Part shown: positions 51,788-61,289 of the stretch, in pieces
Numbering within the stretch: the first letter of the stretch is position 1
How the letters are laid out: each line of letters begins with the position of its first letter
Origin: Archaeoglobales archaeon
GTDB taxonomy: Archaea > Halobacteriota > Archaeoglobi > Archaeoglobales > Archaeoglobaceae
Reading direction: 5' to 3'
DNA length: 64,000 bases
NCBI GenBank assembly: GCA_030055525.1
Contig: JASFYJ010000003.1
Span: forward strand, 124,001 to 188,000
The notes under the pieces: model-generated
Told to the model about the DNA's origin: nothing
Database searches by the model: none
The model's input: only the letters and a program-made list of their open reading frames with translations
Made by a program: the position numbers and the translations under genes

Positions 51788-52783
51788 ATGATCTCTGCCT
51801 TAATCTTTTCGATGAACAGAGTTGAGAACGTAGTTAAGCTTTCTGAGAAAATAAAAGGTTACGTTGACGAAATCGTGATAATAGATTCCTCGGACAAAGA
51901 AAAATTTGAGGAAATGAAGAATAGAATTCCCTATGCAAGGATTTACTGGCTTCCACCTCTTGGAATGGTTGAACTTTACTATAAAATTGGACTCGAGCTC
52001 TGCAAAAATGATTGGATTTTGCACTTAGAGGATGATGAAGAGCCTAGCGATGAACTTTTGAAGGATTTAAAGAAAATTATAAGTAAAAATGATAGTAAAG
52101 TTTATGCAATTTGTAGAAAGGAAACTAAATCAAAACAAGCGCATGAAATTTTTAGACTTTTTCATAAGAATTACGTAGTGCCTTCTGGATTAATTCACTT
52201 TGTCTGGGCTTCTAAAGTTAAGCCATTTGTTTTAGATCGAAGATACTACATATTACATACCGAGATGGAAACAAATTTTAAAAAATTAAAAAAATTTTCG
52301 ATTTTTGAGTCTTGGCAACTATGCTGCAAGATACTGTATTTAATATATGGAGCTCAAATAACTCATTTTAAAAATCAGAATACATTTAATTTTATGAAAA
52401 AAATAGGAAAAATACTTTTTTACCAGTCTAAGCTTGGAAAATTTGGATGGTTTTTGCTGGCTACGGAATTTAACCTTTGCTATTTATTACTTTTTTTGAT
52501 GAAGTCTTCAAGAACTCTTAAATTTATAGTCTACTCGCTTATATACTCGCTATTCATTCAGATCAACCTCCTCAAAGATTTTTCAAAGAAGCTCGAAGCA
52601 AGCTTGAAAATGTGGGAAATGGGTGTTTTTGAGTTTCTAGGACTCGATAGCTATGAAAATGCTTTGAAAAGCTTGAAAGGTATAGATTCGGGGAATGGCT
52701 TGGAGAACTTTTTTAGGTTGATTGAGATAAGATTGAAAAATTTAAAAAGTGAAAATAATAGGACTCTAAAACACACTATTTAG
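51788..52783 (+). CDS. GT2-family glycosyltransferase (copy 2)
   Basis: Paralog of 46565-47518; near-identical first ~95 codons, diverged middle. Confidence 0.8.
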   Translation: MISALIFSMNRVENVVKLSEKIKGYVDEIVIIDSSDKEKFEEMKNRIPYARIYWLPPLGMVELYYKIGLELCKNDWILHLEDDEEPSDELLKDLKKIISKNDSKVYAICRKETKSKQAHEIFRLFHKNYVVPSGLIHFVWASKVKPFVLDRRYYILHTEMETNFKKLKKFSIFESWQLCCKILYLIYGAQITHFKNQNTFNFMKKIGKILFYQSKLGKFGWFLLATEFNLCYLLLFLMKSSRTLKFIVYSLIYSLFIQINLLKDFSKKLEASLKMWEMGVFEFLGLDSYENALKSLKGIDSGNGLENFFRLIEIRLKNLKSENNRTLKHTI

Positions 52784-52866
52784 CCGAGACTTTATTTACA
52801 GCGTTGAGGTTGCGATTTATACTAAGTGGAAATATAGGAAAAACCAAAATTAAAAGCGGAAATACA

Positions 52867-53991
52867 TTATATTATTACTCTTCTTAAATTTTTTTCTAAC
52901 TCTCGGGCGCATTTTTCCCAAGTAAAATGCCTCTCTACCCTCTCTCTACCTTTCTTTCCCATTTTTTCAGCAACATCTGGATTATCTAAAACGTATTCTA
53001 TGGCATTTGCAAATTCCCTTTCATCTCGGTTAGTTAAAATACCCGTCAAACCATCAAAAACTGACTCTCTAAGCCCCCCCTCTCTCACAGCTACCACTGG
53101 CGTCCCACATGCCATTGATTCTACCGCAGTTAATCCAAAAGGCTCCATTACGTGTGCTACAGCGGTTAATTTTGCTTTATTGTAAAGATATACCAATTCG
53201 CTGTCTTCGATGTTCTCCTTTATTTCTAATACAACTCCCAAATTTTCAGCAAGCCTTCTTAGATAACTCTTGATTTTCTCTGATCCGCTTCCAACTACAA
53301 TCAACTTCGGTCTTTTTTGCTCTGGAATCAATCCTAAAGATCTTAAAACAAAATCGTGGGCCTTTATAGGGTGTATCACTCCAACCGATAAAATAAAATT
53401 CTCTTTTTCAGTTTCAACCCTTCTAAACTTCTTAATGTCAACGCCAAGATAATTGGTTATTGAGAAAATGCCATATATTTTATAAATGTATTCGCGAGTA
53501 AAGTCGGAGTTAGCTAAGACTAAATTTGCTCTTCTAACAGAATACTTGTCAATATAACTATAAGGCAGATAAGCTAACTTTATAAAGAATTCGTTGGGCT
53601 CATATACCACCCGAACGGGTTCTTGACAATAATAAACCTTGGGAATTTTCAGGAAAGGTATTATAGGAGAAGAAAAAAAATGGTGAACAAAAGCTACATC
53701 GTAATTCCCCTTATTTATTCTCTTCGAAAGCCTGTAAAGAGAAAGAATAGAGTAATTTCTCAAAAGAGAACGCATTCTTGCGAGATGAGCTGAGGGTTTC
53801 ATATTTACGCATCTCAGAGTGTATGTTCTAATATCATTCTCTCTGAATTTTTCTAAGAAGTAATTTGAAATCGTAACCGTGTAGACGTCAATATCATGTC
53901 CTCTGGATTTCAAAGATGTGACCATCTCTAAAAAAGCTCTTTCCGCACCTCTTAATTGAATCAAATGACTTTGAACCGCAGCTATTTTCAT
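52867..53991 (-). CDS. GT4-family glycosyltransferase
   Basis: RGAERAFLEMVTSLKSRGHDIDVYT; VMEPFGLTAVESMACGTPVVAVREGGLRE. Confidence 0.93.
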   Translation of the reverse strand: MKIAAVQSHLIQLRGAERAFLEMVTSLKSRGHDIDVYTVTISNYFLEKFRENDIRTYTLRCVNMKPSAHLARMRSLLRNYSILSLYRLSKRINKGNYDVAFVHHFFSSPIIPFLKIPKVYYCQEPVRVVYEPNEFFIKLAYLPYSYIDKYSVRRANLVLANSDFTREYIYKIYGIFSITNYLGVDIKKFRRVETEKENFILSVGVIHPIKAHDFVLRSLGLIPEQKRPKLIVVGSGSEKIKSYLRRLAENLGVVLEIKENIEDSELVYLYNKAKLTAVAHVMEPFGLTAVESMACGTPVVAVREGGLRESVFDGLTGILTNRDEREFANAIEYVLDNPDVAEKMGKKGRERVERHFTWEKCARELEKNLRRVII

Positions 53992-54266
53992 ATTTATTTG
54001 GTTTTGCCAAAAAATATTAATTTTTTGTTTTGAATAAAATCATAATTTTTATATTTATTTCATATAAATTAAGCTCGACAAAAATCGTTTTAAAATCGTA
54101 TTTAGAGTTAATGAAAAATTAACCGTTAACAAGAAGCGTAAATTCAACGAGTATCTTTAAAAAATTTTGTTAAATAAAAAACTTTTAGAGAAGGGGTAAC
54201 TTTTCAGATGTTAAATGCCAAATTTTTATAGAATTGGTATTTGAGACGTGTGCTTACGCAAAAACA

Positions 54267-55091
54267 CTAAAAGAAAAACAAGTCTTCATCTCCTTTATTC
54301 ACAAGCTTAAACCTATAATCATCCCTTATCGAAAGAATGAGCTCGGGAATCTTCTTCTTGTCATCAGGCAAATGGTAGGCTGAGATTGCCATCTTTGGTT
54401 TGAATTTCCTTATTGTTTCCTTTGCACCCTTGATTATTTCTCTTTCGTAGCCTTCAGTATCGATTTTTATGAAATCAACTTTTTCGATATTGTTTTCTTC
54501 AACGAATTTGTCTATTGTTGTTGTTTTTACTTTCACACTTTTTTCATACTTTTGCCATCTCAAAATCGTGTTATCTCTACTTTTTAGCAATGTAGAAACA
54601 GTTCCGAGCTCATTAGTCAAGAATAATTCAGCTTCTCCTTCAAAAGAAGATAAAGCCAAGCAAAAGGGCTCTATTTTTTCTTTATCCCAAATGTTTGCAT
54701 GTTCTTTGAGAATTTCAAAAACATATGGATTTGGCTCGAAAGCGTAGATTTTCTTTGCCCCCTTTTGCAAAGCGTAATAAGAAAAGAAGCCGAAATGTGC
54801 TCCGACATCGAAAACGATGTCTCCTTGAGCAACATGGCATTCTGGAATAGAATACATCCCACCCATTATAAATGTTGCCTCAAGTGAGTAAGCTACTGCT
54901 TTTGGGAGCTTAAATTTCTTGCCTTTCCACTTCAGAATTTCTCCTTCCTTTAATTCAGCTTTGTAAAAACTCGGATAATTGTGTGCTAAGTAAAGCTTCA
55001 AACTCGTTTTACCACTCAAAACTTCAAAGAACTCCTTTACATAGCGATAGAAAAGCTTAGGATACTCTTTCTTCGGAATTCCATCGAGCAT
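54267..55091 (-). CDS. FkbM-family methyltransferase
   Basis: VFDVGAHFGFFSYYALQKGAKKIYAFEPNPYVFEILKEH; VDFIKIDTEGYEREIIKGA. Confidence 0.9.
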   Translation of the reverse strand: MLDGIPKKEYPKLFYRYVKEFFEVLSGKTSLKLYLAHNYPSFYKAELKEGEILKWKGKKFKLPKAVAYSLEATFIMGGMYSIPECHVAQGDIVFDVGAHFGFFSYYALQKGAKKIYAFEPNPYVFEILKEHANIWDKEKIEPFCLALSSFEGEAELFLTNELGTVSTLLKSRDNTILRWQKYEKSVKVKTTTIDKFVEENNIEKVDFIKIDTEGYEREIIKGAKETIRKFKPKMAISAYHLPDDKKKIPELILSIRDDYRFKLVNKGDEDLFFF

Positions 55092-55150
55092 AAAATCTTT
55101 TAAAGCATTGGCATATAAAATTTTTTCAAAATCTTAATCAGAAGAATTTT
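54952..55150. repeat. 199-bp 5'-end repeat, copy 1 (matches 56106-56304)
   Basis: Aligned by eye; 133 nt (55018-55150) identical to 56172-56304, mismatches only in the gene-internal part. Confidence 0.95.
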
Positions 55151-55456
55151 TGCAGTTTTCCAAAAAACTCATGACATATTTTGATCGCATAGTTTTTTCG
55201 TATATTCATAGAGAAATGCTACTAGGAATTTTTCTGTTTAAAAAATTAGCGGTTTTTTGAGCTTATTCTTTCTATTGAGCGTCTAGTCACTTTTATTTTA
55301 CACTGGAAATTCAAAAAAAGCCTTAAAAATTTTTATAGGCTATTCTGGGGGTTTTGGACAAAAAAGGATGGACAAAAGAGCTTTAGATAGAAGTAGACTT
55401 TTCAATTGGAAAAATTCAGAGACTTTAAAGTTTTATGAAGCTGTCTTTGAAAAATA

Positions 55457-56245
55457 TCAAATTTTATTATTTTTGTATAAACAAATAGCAACAGCTCTAG
55501 CAGAAGGAGTTTTAAAATCATATTTTAGATTTAGGCAAGAATCAGCGCCGCATTGCTCCCATTCACAAATAGAAACTTTTTTCATATAAAAAATCTTGTC
55601 AAAAATTACAGGATTTTTATTCTCATTTTTTAATAGCTCGTCAACAACAGGATTATAACCAACGGGAAGTGTTATCACTAGCAAACCATTTTCAGCTAAT
55701 AGATCTTTTAAGTTAGATACAGCTCTAAATATTTTTCCTGGTTCTCGTGGTTTTTCATCCCAACCTACATGTTCTAAAGTAGAAATACTAAATATAAAAT
55801 CAAATTTATCATTCAAGGAGAAATCGACAACGTCCTCATTTATCACGTTTGGTGCTTTTTCATATTTGTCAACAATTACATGCTTGACATTAAAATAATG
55901 AGAAAAAACGTTTCCAATCTCTAATATTTTTAATTTTTTACTTAAATATTCTAAATATAGATTGTATACAATTGGTATCTCTACAGCTCTCTCATTTTTC
56001 CATGTAGTATTGTAGCTATGATAAAAATATTTATACTTCTTGCCTTCAAAAATAAATTTACTTGGGAGGGATGCCCCCTCCCACTTCAAAACTTCCCCCT
56101 CTCTAAATTCAGCTTTGTAAAAACTTGGATAATTATATGCCAAATAAAGCTTCAAACTCGTTTTCCCACTTAAAACTTCAAAGAACTCCTTTACATAGCG
56201 ATAGAAAAGCTTAGGATACTCTTTCTTCGGAATTCCATCGAGCAT
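55457..56245 (-). CDS. SAM-dependent methyltransferase (type 11-like)
   Basis: LKILEIGNVFSHY, FDFIFSISTLEHVGWDEKPREPGKIFRAVSNLKDLLAENGLLVITLPVG. Confidence 0.8.
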   Translation of the reverse strand: MLDGIPKKEYPKLFYRYVKEFFEVLSGKTSLKLYLAYNYPSFYKAEFREGEVLKWEGASLPSKFIFEGKKYKYFYHSYNTTWKNERAVEIPIVYNLYLEYLSKKLKILEIGNVFSHYFNVKHVIVDKYEKAPNVINEDVVDFSLNDKFDFIFSISTLEHVGWDEKPREPGKIFRAVSNLKDLLAENGLLVITLPVGYNPVVDELLKNENKNPVIFDKIFYMKKVSICEWEQCGADSCLNLKYDFKTPSARAVAICLYKNNKI

Positions 56246-56304
56246 AAAATCTTTTAAAGCATTGGCATATAAAATTTTTTCAAAATCTTAATCAGAAGAA
56301 TTTT
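56106..56304. repeat. 199-bp 5'-end repeat, copy 2 (matches 54952-55150)
   Basis: See copy 1; covers the promoter, start codon and ~45 codons. Confidence 0.95.
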
Positions 56305-56317
56305 ACACAAGCTCAAT

Positions 56318-56722
56318 TTAGTCAGCGCCATGTATTCTCTTCTTGACAAATTCAACGATTTCTTCTGCCATTTTAACCGCTTCTATTGCATAATCTCTCG
56401 AGTAGATTCTTGCGGGAATGCTATCTGGAATGCTGTTGGAATATCTCGTAGGAACATAATAGCTGTCTAATATCGCCCATTTTTTCGATTTATCAGCAAA
56501 AGATTCGTCGTATTTTGAGCATGCATGGCATAGCCTCTATCGAGTGTCCAACTACTATATCTTCTCCGTTGTGATACAGAAAAGCCTTAAGTGCCTTATC
56601 TCCGATTTGCTGAGCTAAAAAGGAATGTGATATCCTACTCTTTCCGCTAAATCTTTCACCCACTTCAGGTCTTCGATAGCCTGTTCAAGCCATCTTCTAC
56701 CTTCTTTGAGAGAATCTCTCAT
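56318..56722 (-). pseudogene. Frameshifted HEPN gene (pair 5)
   Basis: [35 protein letters not shown] then other frames [30 protein letters not shown] and YYVPTRYSNSIPDSIPARIYSRDYAIEAVKMAEEIVEFVKKRIHGAD*. Confidence 0.85.
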
Positions 56723-57047
56723 AAAGAACTACCTCGTTTTCCAATGCTTTCTTCAGAAAACTGCTATTATTCATTTTCTCAAATTCCTCTGGCGTGTAGC
56801 AAATTATGTCTGCATCAACGGGTAATGATAGCAAAGAGTATATTTCCCTAACCCTTTCTAAGAAATTCTTTTCTGTTCTCATTACGATCAAAACGTCAAG
56901 ATCTGTGAACAAATCCGCTCTACTTGGATAAGAGCCAATCAAGCTGATTCTCTCTACTTTATCCCTCAGTTTTTCTACAATCACTTCAACTGACTTCTGC
57001 AGCAATTCAACATATCTCCGCCTTTCCTCATCGATTTTCTCTTGCAT
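56697..57047 (-). CDS. MNT nucleotidyltransferase (pair 5)
   Basis: IGSYPSRADLFTDLDVLIV (GSx9DxD). Confidence 0.82.
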   Translation of the reverse strand: MQEKIDEERRRYVELLQKSVEVIVEKLRDKVERISLIGSYPSRADLFTDLDVLIVMRTEKNFLERVREIYSLLSLPVDADIICYTPEEFEKMNNSSFLKKALENEVVLYERFSQRR

Positions 57048-57367
57048 CCTAATTTTTCATTTTAGCAGAGCTAATAAAGCTTGGTTATCTTTTTACTTCA
57101 GTCTGGTTTTCCGCAAATATTCCCCATGTGATCCTTCTCCTTTTCTCTTCTGGTAGCTTTTTTCACGGAAGCATGTGCTTCATAAGTTATAGAAGCTATC
57201 ACCGCCTCAGAACCTTGAATTGGGATCTAAGCCAGCCATGAGTTTCTTTTCAAGACTTCAGCCATTTTAAGTTTAAAAATCAAATTTATGGTAAGAATTC
57301 TTAGCTCTTGTCATGCGGGTATGAAAAGCAACGATAAGCTTAAAAATTTCCTTGCGGATTCGTTTTA

Positions 57368-57853
57368 ATGGATGAGCCATATAAAAGCATACTCGAAAAA
57401 CTCCTTGAAGCTTTAAAGGAGAAATACAACGATAGACTAATTTCTGTTGTTTTATTCGGCTCAGTAGCAAGAGGAGAAGCGAGGAGAGATAGCGACATTG
57501 ATCTTCTTCTCGTGATCGAAGGATTGCCGAAGAGCAGATTAAAGAGACAGGAAGAGTTTTTGGAGGTTGAAAGCAATTTGGTCGAAATGATAGAAGCGTT
57601 AGAAGACTACACGATTGAAATCTCTCCAATTATGAAGACGCCTGAAGAAGTAGCAAAATACCCGCCAATACTGCTTGATATGGTTGAGGATGCGATAATA
57701 CTGCACGATAGAAACGATTTCTTTAAAAATCTGATCGAAGATCTGCGAAAAAAGCTCGAAAAGCTCGGAGCGAAAAGAGTAAGAATGGGAAAAAGATGGT
57801 TCTGGATCCTAAAGCCTGATTACAAGTTTGGAGAGGTGATAAAGATTGAATAA
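57368..57853 (+). CDS. MNT nucleotidyltransferase (pair 6, longer form)
   Basis: FGSVARGEARRDSDIDLLLV. Confidence 0.9.
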   Translation: MDEPYKSILEKLLEALKEKYNDRLISVVLFGSVARGEARRDSDIDLLLVIEGLPKSRLKRQEEFLEVESNLVEMIEALEDYTIEISPIMKTPEEVAKYPPILLDMVEDAIILHDRNDFFKNLIEDLRKKLEKLGAKRVRMGKRWFWILKPDYKFGEVIKIE

Positions 57854-58270
57854 CATCTCTATGGCAAGATCCTATCTTCGCCAAGCTGAGGAAAGATTAA
57901 AGCATGCTAAAGAAGCTTTTGAAGATGGAAACTATCCCTACACGATAAGAGAGTGTCAGGAAGCTGTAGAGCTCTCGCTTAAAGCTGCTTTGAGAATTGT
58001 CGGAATAGAACCACCAAAAATTCACGATGTCGGGCCATTGCTGAGAAAGAATTCGCATCTTTTCCCAGATTGGTTCAAACAGAATATAAATAGAATGGCT
58101 ACAATTTCGAGAACGCTGAGAAGGGAAAGAGAAGTAGCATGTATGGTGACGAAGAACTCTTATTGACTCCTGAGGAAATTTAATGCGAAGATGATGCAAA
58201 AAATGCCCTGCTCGATTGTGAATTTGTGCTTCAGAACTGCAAAAAGCTTCTGGATTCTGTTTTGAGATGA
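57846..58270 (+). pseudogene. HEPN gene (pair 6) with frameshift near 58140 and a further in-frame TAA
   Basis: ARSYLRQAEERLKHAKEAFEDGNYPYTIRECQEAVELSLKAALRIVGIEPPKIHDVG… then, in a shifted frame, YGDEELLLTPEEI*CEDDAKNALLDCEFVLQNCKKLLDSVLR*. Confidence 0.82.
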
Positions 58271-58276
58271 TTCAAA

Positions 58277-58711
58277 TTGGCAGAAAAACATATTAATGCA
58301 CAGGCGAAATGTCTTCAAATGAGAGGAGAAGCTAAAAGATGGTTCAGTGAAGCCCTCTGGGATTTAGAGACTGCGAAAATATTGCAGGAGAAGGGTAGAT
58401 ATAACTCTTCTGTTTTCTACGCACATCAAAGCGCTGAAAAGGCGGTGAAGGCTTTACTTTACTCTCTAAACGAAGTTCCTTGGGGACATAGTGTAAGAGA
58501 GCTCCTTGAAAGGTTTTTTGAGAGAATTGGAGAAAGGGAGGAAAAGATGTTAAGCTTCGCAAGAGAGCTCGATAGACATTATATAACATCGAGATACCCT
58601 GATTCCCTGCCTTCAGGAACTCCACATGAAGCTTATGATGAAGAAACCGCAAGAAGAGCTGTTGAAATTGCAGAAAGTGTTGTTGAGTATGCAAGAAAGT
58701 TCATCAGATGA
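58277..58711 (+). CDS. HEPN protein (pair 7)
   Basis: YAHQSAEKAVKALLYSLNEVPWGHSVRELL … FARELDRHYITSRYPDSLPSGTPHEAY. Confidence 0.9.
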   Translation: MAEKHINAQAKCLQMRGEAKRWFSEALWDLETAKILQEKGRYNSSVFYAHQSAEKAVKALLYSLNEVPWGHSVRELLERFFERIGEREEKMLSFARELDRHYITSRYPDSLPSGTPHEAYDEETARRAVEIAESVVEYARKFIR

Positions 58712-59108
58712 AATTCTTAGGGAAGCTGTGAATAAGCTCAAGAAAAGCTATAAAGTCCATGCTATAATTCTATTTGGTTCGAGAGCCAGAAAAGACCACA
58801 AGCCATGGAGCGATTACGATTTATTGATCATTGCAGATTTCAAAGAAAAATTTTTGGAAAGAATTGGCAAACTTCTCGAGCTTCTCCCTTCAAAGGTCGA
58901 ACCGCATCCTTACACGCTAAGTGAGGCGATTGAAATGCTAAAAAGGGGGAATATAACGCTCGTTGACGCGTTAGAAGAAGGAGTTTTGCTTTACAGCGAC
59001 GAAGAATTCGAGATCTTAAGGCAAATTTATAAAGAAATGGTAGAAAAAGGACTTAGAAGGAGCAAAGTTTCAATAATCCTGCCAGAATTCAAGGAAACAG
59101 ATTCTTAA
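58689..59108 (+). CDS. MNT nucleotidyltransferase (pair 7)
   Basis: ILFGSRARKDHKPWSDYDLLII; ATG at 58689 overlaps HEPN. Confidence 0.88.
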   Translation: MQESSSDEILREAVNKLKKSYKVHAIILFGSRARKDHKPWSDYDLLIIADFKEKFLERIGKLLELLPSKVEPHPYTLSEAIEMLKRGNITLVDALEEGVLLYSDEEFEILRQIYKEMVEKGLRRSKVSIILPEFKETDS

Positions 59109-59157
59109 AAGATCTAAGTTAAGATAGCTCAATTTATACCCAGAAAGATTTTTAACT

Positions 59158-59352
59158 TTGGAGAGAAAAGAAATTTCAATGAGTTTTGAAGCAGCAGAAA
59201 TACTGAAGCGAAGAGCGGAATCTTTTTTAAAGAATGCAGAGGATCTGCTGAAGGATTTTGGGAAAGTTCTTGAAAAAGAGAAAGAAGTTATGGAGTTTAT
59301 TGAAGCAAACATAAGCCATTTAGGAGCCGTTGAAGCTGAAGAAATTTCTTGA
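59158..59352 (+). pseudogene. Short HEPN remnant (pair 8), apparently internally deleted and C-terminally truncated
   Basis: SFEAAEILKRRAESFLKNAEDLLKDFGKVLEKEKEVMEFIEANISHLGAVEAEEIS* lacks the FHxEQAxQL core and SRY motif. Confidence 0.5.
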
Positions 59353-59358
59353 CGAGCT

Positions 59359-59700
59359 ATGTTCGAAACGAGCTTAGATCTGAAAAAGGCAAAAGAATAC
59401 TTCGAAAACTTCATTTACTATGCAGAGAAAATTAAAAAAGCCGCTATCGAAGTGCTGGGAAATGCAGAAATCTTTGTTTTCGGTTCTGTTGTTAAAGGCA
59501 AAGCTACAATGGCAAGCGACATAGATCTACTGATTGTTTCGAATCTATGTCCAAGGTTGATTACAGAAAGGGCAAAAAAGATTGTCGAAATTCTCAAAAA
59601 GGCGGAAATAGATTTTTTCGCTCCTTTTGAAATCCATCTGATAAACGAGAGAGAGTTCGAGTGGTATAGAAAATTCATAAAGAAGCTTTTAAAAGTTTGA
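59359..59700 (+). CDS. MNT nucleotidyltransferase (pair 8)
   Basis: FVFGSVVKGKATMASDIDLLIV. Confidence 0.88.
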   Translation: MFETSLDLKKAKEYFENFIYYAEKIKKAAIEVLGNAEIFVFGSVVKGKATMASDIDLLIVSNLCPRLITERAKKIVEILKKAEIDFFAPFEIHLINEREFEWYRKFIKKLLKV

Positions 59701-59747
59701 ACTCGAAGCGCAACGCAAATTTTAAAAACAAGATTCATATTAAATCC

Positions 59748-60977
59748 ATGAACTTTGAAAATCGGAGGGTTTTAATTACCGGTATAAGCGGTTTCGTTGG
59801 TTCTTATCTTGCAAGATACTTGCTAAATCAAGGAGCGGAAGTCTATGGCATTTTAAGAAGAAGAGCAGACTGGTCTATTCCTCAGAATCTTGTTGAAAGA
59901 GGAATATATGGGGATTTGAAGCTAATAGATGGAGATTTGCTTGACATCTCCTCAATTGCTCGAGCTTTAGACGTATCACAGCCAGAAATCGTTTTTCACC
60001 TTGGCGCACAATCCTTTGTTCCTCAATCTTTCGTGAACCCTGTTGAGACGATGCAAACAAACTGCATCGGGACTCTGAATTTGCTTGAAGCAATAAGAAT
60101 CAAAAACATAGACCCAGTTGTTGTTTTTGCGGGTTCAAGCGAGGAATACGGGCTTGTCATCAGTTCTGAAAAGCAATATCAAAGAATAAAGTCTCAGGGC
60201 AAAACCATTCATCCTGAGCCCGAAAGAATTCCGGAGTTGCCAATAAAAGAGACGAATCCATTGAGACCGATGTCGCCATATGCGGTGAGCAAGGTATACG
60301 GAGATTTTCTTTTCAGGAATTACTATCACTCCTATGGCTTGAAGACAATAGTTTCGAGGGCTTTCAACCACGAAGGAGCGGGAAGGGGAAAGATGTTTGT
60401 CACCGCCAACATAGCATTGCAAGTTATGAAGCTTCGATTTGGAGAAGTTGACAGAATAAGCATTGGAAACGTTAACGCATTTAGAGACTGGAGCCACGTA
60501 GAAGACATTGTCAAGGGCTATTGTTTGCTTGCCCTCAAAGGAAAATATGGGGAAGTTTACAATCAAGGCTCTATGAGAACTAATTCTGTGCTTAGCTACA
60601 TACTTCTTGTCTTAGAGATGGCTGGCTATACGATTGAGAGAATTGAAACCTTCAAAGGTGAAAAAAAGGTCGAGAAGCCAACTGAGATAAGCGATTCGGA
60701 GTTCTTTGGTGTGAAGTTCGAAAAAACTGTGATTGATGAGATGATGCTTAAGGATGAAATCTACTTCGAGCTCGAAGACAAGGGAATCTTTGCCTTCACA
60801 GATAAGGGGAAAGTTGCCATAGAATTCGATGCAACTCGCTTCAGACCAGCTGAAGTTCCAATTTTGCTTTCAGATACCAGAAAGGTTCAAGATTTGGGAT
60901 TCAGGGCTGAACACAGCATTAAAGACATTATAAGAGACCAGCTGAACTACTATCTCGATGCAAGAAGAAGGAATTAA
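59748..60977 (+). CDS. NAD-dependent epimerase/dehydratase (GDP-mannose 4,6-dehydratase-like)
   Basis: VLITGISGFVGSYLARYLLNQGAEVYGI; SPYAVSKVYGDFL; RAFNHEG. Confidence 0.92.
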   Translation: MNFENRRVLITGISGFVGSYLARYLLNQGAEVYGILRRRADWSIPQNLVERGIYGDLKLIDGDLLDISSIARALDVSQPEIVFHLGAQSFVPQSFVNPVETMQTNCIGTLNLLEAIRIKNIDPVVVFAGSSEEYGLVISSEKQYQRIKSQGKTIHPEPERIPELPIKETNPLRPMSPYAVSKVYGDFLFRNYYHSYGLKTIVSRAFNHEGAGRGKMFVTANIALQVMKLRFGEVDRISIGNVNAFRDWSHVEDIVKGYCLLALKGKYGEVYNQGSMRTNSVLSYILLVLEMAGYTIERIETFKGEKKVEKPTEISDSEFFGVKFEKTVIDEMMLKDEIYFELEDKGIFAFTDKGKVAIEFDATRFRPAEVPILLSDTRKVQDLGFRAEHSIKDIIRDQLNYYLDARRRN

Positions 60978-61289
60978 CTCAGAGCAGAATTCCCCCTCTA
61001 AAGCTTTTTTAACCGTCCCTATCTCATTCTTTTTCTTTTCGAACTCCTCCTCTGTGTAACAAAATACGTCAAGATGTTCTTTTTTGTCCCAAAACTCGTA
61101 GATAAAGCGAATTCTATCGAGAAAATGCATTCCCTTAAACTTTTCGCTTATCAGAATTAAATCGAAATCCGAAGTTTTTAAATAATCTCCTCCCACTCTG
61201 CTGCCGAAAAATATCGCTTTCAATTCCCCTATTTCTTTTCTTAGCTTTTCAACAAACGCCTTTATCTCTGCAATTCCCTCCTCACCCAT
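60870..61289 (-). CDS. MNT nucleotidyltransferase (pair 9); 3' end runs into antisense of the epimerase gene
   Basis: FFGSRVGGDYLKTSDFDLILI; residues after KKALEGEF are antisense of 60870-60977. Confidence 0.8.
   Translation of the reverse strand: MGEEGIAEIKAFVEKLRKEIGELKAIFFGSRVGGDYLKTSDFDLILISEKFKGMHFLDRIRFIYEFWDKKEHLDVFCYTEEEFEKKKNEIGTVKKALEGEFCSELIPSSCIEIVVQLVSYNVFNAVFSPESQILNLSGI

Noticed and set aside
55368-55589. ORF 55368-55589 (+)
   Set aside because: Largely antisense to the 3' end of the methyltransferase at 55457-56245, with no recognisable domain.
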